Assembly (NCBI RefSeq): GCF_050876985.1
Contig: NZ_JBPAPP010000001.1
Reading direction: 5' to 3' (one strand)
DNA length: 64,000 nucleotides
Source: Halopseudomonas sp002296055
GTDB lineage: Bacteria > Pseudomonadota > Gammaproteobacteria > Pseudomonadales > Pseudomonadaceae
Shown here piece after piece: positions 25,267 through 33,260 of this stretch. The stretch's first letter is position 1. Every line of letters starts with the position of its first letter. The position numbers and the translations under genes were made by a program. The notes beneath the pieces were generated by a model. It searched no databases and was not told the origin of the DNA. It saw only the letters and a program-made list of their open reading frames with translations.

Positions 25267-25608
25267 TCAGGCTGCCGGAATCGGCATGCTTGGATACCAG
25301 GCGTCCTGCAGCGGGCTGACGGTGAAGTTGGCCAGCTCGTCGCGGCCTTTGAGCCAGTTTTCGACGGCGCTGCGCTGTTCTTCAGTAACCGAGCCACGCT
25401 TGGCCAGACAAATCAGGCCAAAGTCCTCTCCGCCCACATAATCCAGACCGTTAGCGATGATCGCCTCGCGCAGGAATTGATTCAGGTAGATGTCGATGGC
25501 TTCGTTGGACAGGTCTTGCTTGAATTCCAGATTCAGTTCGAAGCCCAGTTCCTGGAATTCGTCGACACAGAGTTTCTTGCGCAGGCGGCGCGAGCGGTTG
25601 GTAGCCAT
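25267..25608 (-). CDS. yggL: YggL family 50S ribosome-binding protein
   Basis: A protein of 113 residues beginning MATNRSRRLRKKLCVDEFQELGF, the conserved YggL (DUF469) start. GAGGAC six bases upstream supports it. YggL binds the large ribosomal subunit in Pseudomonas; its exact role is not settled. The frame extends 38 residues upstream without a start signal. The gene is divergent from the metallo-beta-lactamase gene. Confidence 0.92.
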   Translation of the reverse strand: MATNRSRRLRKKLCVDEFQELGFELNLEFKQDLSNEAIDIYLNQFLREAIIANGLDYVGGEDFGLICLAKRGSVTEEQRSAVENWLKGRDELANFTVSPLQDAWYPSMPIPAA

Positions 25609-25760
25609 TAAATAGTCCTCTTGGCGGGTGAGTGCGCGGATTGTAGCAGCTCGTAGATGACAGTCACTGCCGGTTGTCGCCTGGAGGCGCTGGTATACTC
25701 GGCTTATTCGATGGCCGCGCAAGGTACGCGGCCCAACCCATCGCCTGACCTGGATATGCC

Positions 25761-26402
25761 ATGCACCAGACTCCCAGCCTGATCCGTGAAACCTTTCCCG
25801 TTGGCCCGCTGCAGTGTAATTGCACCTTGATTGGTGACCCTGTCAGCAAAAAAGCCATCGTCGTGGACCCGGGCGGCGATCACCAGTTTATTCTCAAACG
25901 CCTGGACGAGCTGGGGCTCAAACTGATCAGCATTATTCACACGCACGCGCATCTGGATCACTTTCTGGCCTCGGGCGAACTGAAGAAGGCAACCGGCGCA
26001 ACCTTGCATCTGCACAAGGAGGATCAGTTCCTCTGGGATAACCTGGAGATGCAATGCAAGATGTTTGGCGTGCCCTACACGCCGGTACCGGCGCCTGATC
26101 AGTGGCTCAGCGACGACGAAGAACTAGCCTGCGGCTGCGGTGTGGCGCTGCATACGCCGGGGCATACGCCCGGCTCCATGAGCTTCTGGTTTCCGCAGGA
26201 CAAGCTACTGATTGCCGGCGATACGCTGTTCCGGCGCGGCATTGGCCGCACTGATCTGTGGGGCGGGGATTATCGTCAGATTGAACAATCCATCCGTCAG
26301 AGACTCTATAGCCTCGATGAGGATGCTGTCGTCGTTACCGGCCATGGACCGGAGACGCGCATCGGAGACGAGATTCGCGAGAATCCGTTTATTCGCGGCT
26401 AA
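25761..26402 (+). CDS. MBL-fold hydrolase, YcbL/glyoxalase II-like
   Basis: A protein of 213 residues with the metal motif THTHAHLDHFLA (HxHxDH). Later ligands are HTPGHTPGSM (His), IAGDTLFRRGIGRTDL (Asp) and VVTGHGPETRIGDE (His). These fit the short glyoxalase II-like group (YcbL type), which hydrolyses thioesters such as S-lactoylglutathione. It lacks the C-terminal helical domain of classical GloB. Cytoplasmic; the physiological substrate is uncertain. Confidence 0.92.
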   Translation: MHQTPSLIRETFPVGPLQCNCTLIGDPVSKKAIVVDPGGDHQFILKRLDELGLKLISIIHTHAHLDHFLASGELKKATGATLHLHKEDQFLWDNLEMQCKMFGVPYTPVPAPDQWLSDDEELACGCGVALHTPGHTPGSMSFWFPQDKLLIAGDTLFRRGIGRTDLWGGDYRQIEQSIRQRLYSLDEDAVVVTGHGPETRIGDEIRENPFIRG

Positions 26403-26467
26403 GCTGCGTACAGGCAGGGTTGTGCCTCTGCCTGATGGTCTGGAACCAACGAAACAAGGGAATCAAT

Positions 26468-27121
26468 ATGAAAAGCCAAGGTTTGATTGTCGCCGGTGCC
26501 TGCGCACTGATGATTGCAGGTTGCACCAATAACCCCTACACCGGTGAAGAGCAGGCCGGCAAGTCAGCGACTTACGGCGGTATTGGCGCACTGGCCGGGG
26601 CCGCCATTGGCGCTGCCACCTCCAGCAGCGATGACCGTGCCAAGGGCGCGCTGATTGGCGCAGCAGTGGGCGGCGCAGCAGGCGGTGGCTACGGCTATTA
26701 CGTCGACAAGCAGGAGCAGCGCCTGCGTCAGGAGCTGACCGGTACTGGCGTACAGGTCATCCGTAACGGCGACACCCTGCAACTGGTCATGCCGGGCAAC
26801 ATCACTTTTGCTTCTGGCTCCTCTGACATCGCCAGCAGCTTCTATCCGACCCTGAACTCGCTCGTGAAGGTGTTTAAGGAGTTCGATCAGAACGGTATCA
26901 ATATTGTCGGCCACACTGACAGCACCGGCTCCCAAGAGCTGAACATGCGTCTGTCACGTGAGCGCGCAACCAGCGTGGCGTCCTACCTGTCCGGTCAGGG
27001 CGTGAGCGGCGCGCGTATCAGCAGCGCCGGTGTTGGCCCCAGCCAGCCGATTGCCAGCAACGACACCGAAGCCGGTCGCGCTCAGAACCGTCGGGTAGAG
27101 ATTACTCTGCGTCAGCTTTGA
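26468..27121 (+). CDS. OmpA-family outer-membrane lipoprotein
   Basis: A protein of 217 residues from the ATG at 26468. The lipobox IAGC places the lipidated cysteine at residue 19. A glycine-zipper region follows (about 35-80, repeated GGxxGAAxGA). The C-terminal OmpA domain (about 110-217) has NIVGHTDSTGSQELNMRLS and the closing NRRVEITLRQL, the peptidoglycan-binding part. It tethers the outer membrane to the wall, as YiaD-type proteins do. A strong terminator follows. Confidence 0.93.
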   Translation: MKSQGLIVAGACALMIAGCTNNPYTGEEQAGKSATYGGIGALAGAAIGAATSSSDDRAKGALIGAAVGGAAGGGYGYYVDKQEQRLRQELTGTGVQVIRNGDTLQLVMPGNITFASGSSDIASSFYPTLNSLVKVFKEFDQNGINIVGHTDSTGSQELNMRLSRERATSVASYLSGQGVSGARISSAGVGPSQPIASNDTEAGRAQNRRVEITLRQL

Positions 27122-27136
27122 TCAGGACGCGGCAGT

Positions 27137-27173
27137 AAAAATGGCCAGCCGGGTTTCCGGCTGGCCTTTTTTT
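27137..27173 (+). terminator. Rho-independent terminator after the OmpA lipoprotein
   Basis: Stem AATGGCCAGCCGG / CCGGCTGGCC with a GTTT loop and a seven-T run. Confidence 0.94.
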
Positions 27174-27221
27174 ATTCTCCGAGTAGCTGCACTGGCTTAG
27201 TCTGCTGAATGCTCGAAGGGT

Positions 27222-27445
27222 GGAGTGTGCACTGGGGTTCGTCCCGTTTACGCGGGCGAGTAGCGCAGGGCTGACGGGAAAAAGAGTCATAGGATGTCTG
27301 AGGCTCGAAGAGCCGAGTTTTATGACTCCCCGTTAGCCCGAGCAACGCAGCGAACCCGAAGGGCCGCGTAGTCGGGTGCCCCGGGGGATCGCTAAGGGGG
27401 GCTGGGCAAGCAGCCCCCCTTGGCTCGCCGTGAAGGCGAAAGGCC
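27222..27445 (-). repeat. Structured dispersed repeat, copy B
   Basis: The reverse complement matches copy A at 14473-14696 over about 220 bases. The differences cluster in two stems and keep pairing: the outer stem is CTAACGGG / CCCGTCAG in place of TTATCGGG / CCCGATAA, and the apical hairpin is GGCTC-TTC-GAGCC. The 11-base GC hairpin is unchanged. It lies between the convergent OmpA lipoprotein and acyltransferase genes. The bases on either side (27174-27221 and 27446-27509) hold nothing I recognise. Confidence 0.85.
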
Positions 27446-27509
27446 GACTGGGCAACAGCAAGTGCATAAAGTGGTCAGCGGACTGGAAGGACCATCCTAG
27501 TGCCCAGCG

Positions 27510-28433
27510 CTATCGCTCCGTCGCCCGATCAGCCGGCGTCGGATACTGCTGGTGCAGGCGCGCCATGTGTGCGTCCTTGTCGAGCCACAGCTGGGTGACC
27601 CAAGCCTGAAACTCGGCGCGAAAGGCTTCGTCTTCCTGGTAGTTGCGTCCGATAAACTCGGCTGGAATCGGTTTGAGCTCCAGGTGCATCACAACCTGAG
27701 TTACCTTGCCGCACATTAGCCCCCAGAAGCTCGGGTTGCCATCGGGGTAGTGGATGGTGATATCCAGTAGCGAGCGCAATTGTTCGCCCATGGCGTCCAG
27801 CACAAAGGCGATGCCACCGGACTTGGGCTTGAGCAGATAGCGGAAAGGGGAGTTTTGTTCGGCGTGTTTGGCAGGGGTCAGACGGGTGCCTTCGAGAAAA
27901 TTGAACACCGCCACCGGTGTGCTTTTGAACTTCTCACAGGCCTTGCGGGTAGTGGCCATGTCCTGGCCGGCCTTTTCCGGGTGTTTGGCCAGATAAGCCT
28001 TGGTGTAGCGCTTCATGAACGGGAAATCGAGAGCCCACCAGCACAGGCCAATCACCGGGACCCAGATCAGCTCTTGTTTCAGGAAGAACTTCAGCATTGG
28101 CATGCGGCGGTTGAGTACGTGCTGCAGCGCCAGAATATCGACCCAGCTCTGATGGTTGCTGGTGACCAGATACCAGCCGTTGTAATCCAGCTGCTCCAGT
28201 CCTTGGATGTCCCAGCGAATATTGCCGCTCAGGGCCATCCAGCCGCTGTTGCAGCGCATCCAGAATTCGGCAACGCGGATCATCACGCGGGTACACCAGG
28301 TACGCAGTGCCGGGATGGGGATCAGCTTGATCAGGGCGAAGAAGAACAGCACGGGGGCGTGGCACAGGGTGTTCAGCACCAGCAGAAGTGCGGCGAGGGT
28401 ACCGCGCACGGGGGCAGGCAGAAAGGACAGCAT
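27510..28433 (-). CDS. PlsC-type acyltransferase (YihG-like)
   Basis: A protein of 307 residues with one or two N-terminal membrane segments (about 5-40). The acyltransferase HX4D motif is TSNHQSWVDI and the glycerophosphate-binding block FLEGTRLTPAKH. It transfers an acyl chain to a lysophospholipid or glycerol-phosphate acceptor at the inner membrane. Length and motifs resemble E. coli YihG rather than the shorter PlsC. It is 46 bases downstream of pta on the same strand and may be read through from it. Confidence 0.88.
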   Translation of the reverse strand: MLSFLPAPVRGTLAALLLVLNTLCHAPVLFFFALIKLIPIPALRTWCTRVMIRVAEFWMRCNSGWMALSGNIRWDIQGLEQLDYNGWYLVTSNHQSWVDILALQHVLNRRMPMLKFFLKQELIWVPVIGLCWWALDFPFMKRYTKAYLAKHPEKAGQDMATTRKACEKFKSTPVAVFNFLEGTRLTPAKHAEQNSPFRYLLKPKSGGIAFVLDAMGEQLRSLLDITIHYPDGNPSFWGLMCGKVTQVVMHLELKPIPAEFIGRNYQEDEAFRAEFQAWVTQLWLDKDAHMARLHQQYPTPADRATER

Positions 28434-28479
28434 CGGGTAGCTCGTTCAGCGGCCGCCCGCAGGCGGCCTTGTTTATTGT

Positions 28480-30621
28480 TTACTCGTTGTTGTAAGCCTG
28501 GATGGCGGTTAATGCAATGGTGTAGACGATATCGTCGACCAGCGCGCCGCGTGACAGGTCGTTCACCGGCTTGCGCAGGCCCTGCAGCATTGGGCCGACG
28601 CTGACTACGTTGGCGCTGCGTTGTACGGCCTTGTAGGTGGTGTTGCCGGTGTTAAGGTCAGGGAAGACAAATACCGTCGCCTGGCCGGCCACCGGGCTGT
28701 CTGGCGCTTTCTGGCGACCGACGCTGGCGATGGCGGCGGCATCATACTGGAGTGGGCCGTCGAGCAACAGTCCGGGCTCGCGTTCACGGGCCAGGCGTGT
28801 CGCCTCTCTTACCTTCTCGACTTCGCTACCGCTACCGGAGGTGCCGGTCGAATAGCTGATCATCGCCACCTTGGCCGGAATGCCAAAGGCTTCGGCTGAG
28901 CGGGCGCTCTGGATAGCGATTTCGGCCAGGTCCTCGGCGCTGGGGTCGGGGTTGACCGCGCAGTCGCCGTAGACCAGCACCTGCTCTGGCAGCAGCATGA
29001 AGAAGATCGACGACACCAGGTTGTAGCCGGGGGCGGTCTTAATCAGTTGAAAGGCTGGGCGAATGGTGTTGGCGGTGGTGTGGATAGCGCCGGACACCAG
29101 GCCGTCTACCTCATCCAGTGCGAGCATCATGGTGCCGAGCACCACGTTGTCTTCCAGTTGCTGCAACGCCATCGGCTCATTCAGGCCCTTGCCTTCGCGC
29201 AGTTTGACCATGGGCGCGACGTAGCGCTCGCGCACCTCATCCGGGTCAACGATCTGCAGGCCCTCGGGCAGGGTGATGTGCTGCGCGCGTGCCACGGCTT
29301 CGACCGATTCACGCTTGGCCAGCAGAATGCAGTTGGCGATGCCCCGACGTTGGCAGATGGACGCTGCCTGGACGGTGCGCGGCTCGTCACCTTCGGGCAG
29401 AACGATGGTTTTGGCCGCGTGCTGGGCCTGACGCACCAGCTCGTAGCGAAAGGCGGGTGGCGACATGCGCTTCTCGCGCGGGGTGTCGCAGCGCTTGGCC
29501 AGCCAAATGTGGTCGATATGGCTGGCAACAAAGTCGGTCACCTTCTCGGCGCGCTCGTGGTCGTCAATCGGGATCTCCCGGTTCATGCGGTCGAGCTGGG
29601 TGGCGGTGGCAAAGGTATCGGTGGGCACACCGAGGATTGGCAGCCCCTGATCCAGCGCCGGCTGGCACAGCTGGACTACTCGCGGGTTGGGCTCAAAGCC
29701 GCCGGTCAGCAGCAGACCGGCCAGCGGTGTGCCGGACAGCGAGGCGAGTGAGCTGGCGATGATGATGTCATCGCGGTCACCCGGGGTAACAATCAGCGCC
29801 CCAGGGCGCAGCAGGTGGATGATGTTGGGCACGGTGCGTGAGCACAGGGCCATTTCCATAACCCGGCGTTGCTGCATGTCGCCGGCGTGGAAGGTGTTGG
29901 CCTTGAGTAGCTCGGCGATGTCTGAGGTGCGCGGCGCGTTCAACTCTTCCTGCCAGGGCACGCAGCCGATCAAGCGAAAGTCGTCTGTGTCCAATCGGTT
30001 GGAAGCGTCGCGCAGGCTTTGGGCAAAGTCCTTGAGCGTGCTCTTGAGCGTCGGTCGGTCGGGAATGTCAGCGCTGGTCTCAGGCGCCAGTGCCTTCACC
30101 TTGTTGATGATTACGCCCAGTACTTTGGGGTGTTTGGGGCCACCAAAGGTCTGTGCGTGAATCTCGATACGGTCGGCCAGGGTGGCGATGTCGTCGCCGT
30201 CCGGCGCGGTGACCAGAATCACATCGGCGTCCAGGCTCTTGGCCAGCTGCTGGTTGATCTGCGCCGCGTAACTGCTCTGACGAGTCGGTACCATGCCTTC
30301 CACTACCACAACATCGGCGCCCTCGGCGGCCTGTTGATAGCGGCTGACGATACTTTCGAGCACTTCGTCCAGTTCGCCCATCGCCAACTGATGTTCCACT
30401 TCAGCCAGTGGCATCGCGGTAGGGGAGGTGAGGCCGAGTGTGCGACTGATCAATTCGCTGGATCGCTCCGGGCCTTCGTCGCCCGGGTGCGGTTGGGCAA
30501 TCGGTTTGAGAAAGTGGACTTTCAGCCCGGTACGTTCCAGGGCTCGAATGAGGCCCAGGCTGGTGGACGTCAGGCCGACGCCAAAACCGGTCGGGGCGAT
30601 GAAAAAGGTGTGCAAACTCAT
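28480..30621 (-). CDS. pta: Phosphate acetyltransferase
   Basis: A long-form (type II) enzyme of 713 residues. The N-terminal CobQ/BioD-like P-loop domain begins FFIAPTGFGVGLTSTSLGL. The middle DRTGG domain is near 215-330. The catalytic C-terminal domain has LPEGDEPRTVQAA and DCAVNPDPSAEDLAEIAI. It converts acetyl-CoA and phosphate to acetyl phosphate. It overlaps the ackA stop by four bases, giving the usual ackA-pta operon for acetate production or activation. Confidence 0.97.
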   Translation of the reverse strand: MSLHTFFIAPTGFGVGLTSTSLGLIRALERTGLKVHFLKPIAQPHPGDEGPERSSELISRTLGLTSPTAMPLAEVEHQLAMGELDEVLESIVSRYQQAAEGADVVVVEGMVPTRQSSYAAQINQQLAKSLDADVILVTAPDGDDIATLADRIEIHAQTFGGPKHPKVLGVIINKVKALAPETSADIPDRPTLKSTLKDFAQSLRDASNRLDTDDFRLIGCVPWQEELNAPRTSDIAELLKANTFHAGDMQQRRVMEMALCSRTVPNIIHLLRPGALIVTPGDRDDIIIASSLASLSGTPLAGLLLTGGFEPNPRVVQLCQPALDQGLPILGVPTDTFATATQLDRMNREIPIDDHERAEKVTDFVASHIDHIWLAKRCDTPREKRMSPPAFRYELVRQAQHAAKTIVLPEGDEPRTVQAASICQRRGIANCILLAKRESVEAVARAQHITLPEGLQIVDPDEVRERYVAPMVKLREGKGLNEPMALQQLEDNVVLGTMMLALDEVDGLVSGAIHTTANTIRPAFQLIKTAPGYNLVSSIFFMLLPEQVLVYGDCAVNPDPSAEDLAEIAIQSARSAEAFGIPAKVAMISYSTGTSGSGSEVEKVREATRLAREREPGLLLDGPLQYDAAAIASVGRQKAPDSPVAGQATVFVFPDLNTGNTTYKAVQRSANVVSVGPMLQGLRKPVNDLSRGALVDDIVYTIALTAIQAYNNE

Positions 30622-31814
30622 GCGTTGGTTGTTCCTGAGTGATCCAGTAGCGTCAGGCTTTCATCGGCAATCTGACGCTCTTCGTCAGTGGGTATGACCA
30701 GAATAGCCGGCGAGCCACTGGCTTCCACCCGGCCGGCTTCGCCGCGTGGCAATTGGCTGTTGCTGTCCGGGTCGAGGCGCAGACCCATCACAGCGAGGTG
30801 TTTTACGGTCAGGGCGCGGGTCAGCGCTGAGTTCTCGCCGATGCCGCCGGTGAAGATCAGACCGTCAATACGCGGCAGAGCGACGGCCAGGCCGGCCAGC
30901 GAGCGGGCCAGGCGGTAACAGAACACTTCGATGGCCAGTTGCGCGCCGCTATGGCCGTCGGCACGGGCCTGCTCCAGCTCGCGCATGTCGTTGGACAGCC
31001 CGGACAGGCCCAGCAGGCCGCTTTCGCGATTCAGCAACTGCTCGATGCGTGGCAGGTCCCAGCCCAGAGTGCGGGCCAGGTGAGCGTGCAGGTTGGGGTC
31101 TACGTCGCCGCTGCGCGTGCCCATGACCAGGCCCTCCAGCGGGGTCAATCCCATACTGGTATCCATGCTGCTGCCCTCCAGCACCGCGCAGCTGGAGCAG
31201 CCGTTGCCCAGGTGGGCGCTCAACCAGGCGCCTTCGCCCTTGCGTCGGCCGGTCAGCAGGCTGGCCTGGTCGCTGACATACTTGTGGCTGGTGCCGTGGA
31301 AGCCATAGCGGCGCACGCCGTGCACAGCGTACAACTCATCGGGTAGCGCGTAGCGGAAAGCGTGGGGCGGCATGCTTTGATGGAAGGCGGTATCAAACAC
31401 GGCAAACTGGGGGGTGCCCGGCAAGAGTTTCAGGGCCGCGCGAATACCGGTCAGGTTGGCAGGGTTATGCAGCGGTGCCAGCGGTGCATTGGCCTGGATG
31501 CCGGCCAGCACCTCGTCATCAATCAGTCGCGCGCTGGTGAAGCGCTCACCGCCGTGTACCACCCGATGGCCGATGGCGCTGAGCGGCTGGTCAAGATGGT
31601 CGTCGATAAGCGGCAGCAGCGCGTCCAGCGCGGCCAGGTGATCGGCACCAGGCAGCGCCCGTTCCAGGCCGTCAGACGTCGACAGACAGGCCTGTGCCGT
31701 GTTCAAACGCTCGGCGATCGCCCCGAAGATAGCGCCGGCGGTGTTCTCGCGGCGCAAGGCCACTTTGATGGAGGAGCTGCCTCCGTTAATGACCAGTACG
31801 AGGCGGTTTGTCAT
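30618..31814 (-). CDS. ackA: Acetate kinase
   Basis: An enzyme of 398 residues opening MTNRLVLVINGGSSSIKVAL, the ASKHA nucleotide-binding start. RYGFHGTSHKYV, HLGNGCSSCAV and the late FTGGIGENS are standard acetate kinase signatures. It interconverts acetyl phosphate and acetate with ADP/ATP in the cytoplasm. The downstream pta start lies within its last codons. Confidence 0.97.
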   Translation of the reverse strand: MTNRLVLVINGGSSSIKVALRRENTAGAIFGAIAERLNTAQACLSTSDGLERALPGADHLAALDALLPLIDDHLDQPLSAIGHRVVHGGERFTSARLIDDEVLAGIQANAPLAPLHNPANLTGIRAALKLLPGTPQFAVFDTAFHQSMPPHAFRYALPDELYAVHGVRRYGFHGTSHKYVSDQASLLTGRRKGEGAWLSAHLGNGCSSCAVLEGSSMDTSMGLTPLEGLVMGTRSGDVDPNLHAHLARTLGWDLPRIEQLLNRESGLLGLSGLSNDMRELEQARADGHSGAQLAIEVFCYRLARSLAGLAVALPRIDGLIFTGGIGENSALTRALTVKHLAVMGLRLDPDSNSQLPRGEAGRVEASGSPAILVIPTDEERQIADESLTLLDHSGTTNA

Positions 31815-31979
31815 GGTGCTAGCGAGTTCCTTTCAGCCGAATCTGGTGTATGGACCGCAGAAAAGTTGGCGGGTTCGTGCATCTTCCGGTGAGCCTCCGG
31901 TCGGGTCAAGCCGTGCGTTTATGGCCTATTGCGCGTACACTTTGCAGCTTGTTACCTCAAAACCAACAGGAAAGAGATT

Positions 31980-32465
31980 ATGCAGATTGCTGCCAACAAG
32001 GCCGTGTCCATCGACTACACACTGACCAACGACGATGGCGAAGTGCTGGATTCGTCTGTCGGTGGCGCACCGCTGGTCTACCTGCATGGTGCCGGCAATA
32101 TCATCCCTGGCCTGGAAAAGGCTCTGGAAGGCAAGCAGAGCGGCGACGAGGTGAAGGTAACCGTTGAGCCGGAAGAGGCTTACGGTGACTTCAATGCCGA
32201 GCTGATTGCGGTACTGGGTCGCAACATGTTTGAAGGCGTCGATGAGCTGGAAGTCGGCATGCAGTTCCATGCCTCCGGCCCGGACGGCAGCATGCAGATT
32301 GTTACCATCAAGGCGCTGGAAGGTGATGAAGTGACCGTTGATGGCAACCACCCGCTGGCGGGCGAGCGCCTGACCTTTGAAGTGAAGGTTGTAGAAGTAC
32401 GCGACGCGCAGGATGAAGAGATCGCTCACGGTCACATCCACGGCGAGGGCGGTCATCACCATTGA
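31980..32465 (+). CDS. FKBP-type peptidyl-prolyl isomerase, SlyD-like
   Basis: A protein of 161 residues beginning MQIAANKAVSIDYTLTNDDGEVLDSS, the SlyD layout: a split FKBP domain with an insert-in-flap chaperone domain (about 70-130, from EPEEAYGDF). The tail is short and histidine-rich (AHGHIHGEGGHHH), able to bind metal but lacking the long Cys/His tail of E. coli SlyD. It catalyses proline isomerisation in the cytoplasm. A strong terminator follows. Confidence 0.93.
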   Translation: MQIAANKAVSIDYTLTNDDGEVLDSSVGGAPLVYLHGAGNIIPGLEKALEGKQSGDEVKVTVEPEEAYGDFNAELIAVLGRNMFEGVDELEVGMQFHASGPDGSMQIVTIKALEGDEVTVDGNHPLAGERLTFEVKVVEVRDAQDEEIAHGHIHGEGGHHH

Positions 32466-32480
32466 GGTGATGATGTGCAG

Positions 32481-32508
32481 AAAACCGGGCTCAGGCCCGG
32501 TTTTTTTG
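32481..32508 (+). terminator. Rho-independent terminator after slyD-like gene
   Basis: Stem AAAACCGGGC / GCCCGGTTTT with a short loop and a seven-T run. Confidence 0.93.
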
Positions 32509-32580
32509 TGCCCGTTTCCAGCTCTAATTGATGGCTATCACTGATATTTATATTTCTTATTTTTGGCTATCAGTAAAAGT

Positions 32581-32593
32581 TGACCGGTCGTAT
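32581..32593 (+). promoter_or_regulatory. TetR operator-like site 1
   Basis: TGACCGGTCGTAT lies 11 bases before the TetR gene start and overlaps the likely -10 (TATAGT). It shares GACCGGTCGT with sites at 33202 and 42557, each next to a TetR-regulated-type gene. Confidence 0.6.
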
Positions 32594-32603
32594 AGTGCCC
32601 TCC

Positions 32604-33191
32604 ATGAACGCTATCCAAGATAAACGCGCGCGCATTCTGGCCTCCGGTACGGCGGTAATGTTGCGCAAGGGCTACAACGGCACCGGGGTGCAGGAGATTA
32701 CCCAGGGGGCCGGCGTGCCCAAGGGGTCTTTCTACCATTACTTTGAAAGTAAGGAAGACTTTGCCATTCAGGCCCTGCACTACTACTACACCCCGCGTAT
32801 CGAGCGCTTTGCTGATGCACTCAGTGCCGCGCAGCTGTCACCGCGCGAGCGTATCCTGCGCTGTTATCGCGACCTGGTTGGCTACTTCGCCAACCAGGAG
32901 CAGCCTAGCCATCAGTGTTTCATCGGCAGCCTGTGCCACGAGATGGCCGAGGAGAGTCAGCCGATTGGATACGCCGCCAGCGCTATTTTGCAGCGCTCCA
33001 ATCAGGTGCTGGCCGATTGCCTGGCGCAGGCCCAGGCGGCCGGCGAGATTGCCGCTGACCAAGATCCGGCGGCGCTGGCCGGCTTTGTCAGCGCTGCGTG
33101 GGAGGGGGCCCTCCTGCGTATGAAGGCTGATCGTCAGATTGGTCCTTTACGCATCTTTATTCAGCAGCTGGAGCGTTTGCTGCAGCCTTGA
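32604..33191 (+). CDS. TetR family regulator (NemR-like)
   Basis: A protein of 195 residues. The helix-turn-helix (about 10-55) contains GVQEITQGAGVPKGSFYHYFESKEDF, typical of TetR. In the ligand domain C105 sits in HQCFIGSLCHEMA. The E. coli NemR electrophile sensor uses a cysteine at about this place (C106). The gene 69 bases downstream encodes an Old Yellow Enzyme, the NemR target type. Operator-like motifs lie before both genes. It is probably an autoregulating repressor released by electrophiles; this is inference. Confidence 0.88.
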   Translation: MNAIQDKRARILASGTAVMLRKGYNGTGVQEITQGAGVPKGSFYHYFESKEDFAIQALHYYYTPRIERFADALSAAQLSPRERILRCYRDLVGYFANQEQPSHQCFIGSLCHEMAEESQPIGYAASAILQRSNQVLADCLAQAQAAGEIAADQDPAALAGFVSAAWEGALLRMKADRQIGPLRIFIQQLERLLQP

Positions 33192-33201
33192 TCCATTCGC
33201 C

Positions 33202-33214
33202 GAGACGACCGGTC
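33202..33214 (-). promoter_or_regulatory. TetR operator-like site 2
   Basis: The minus strand reads GACCGGTCGTCTC. It lies between the TetR stop and the Old Yellow Enzyme start. The same 13 bases occur at 42558-42570 before the second TetR gene. Confidence 0.62.
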
Positions 33215-33260
33215 AGCTTGATGCTGGCTGGTGTGCCGGTCAACTAACGAGGAACTATCC

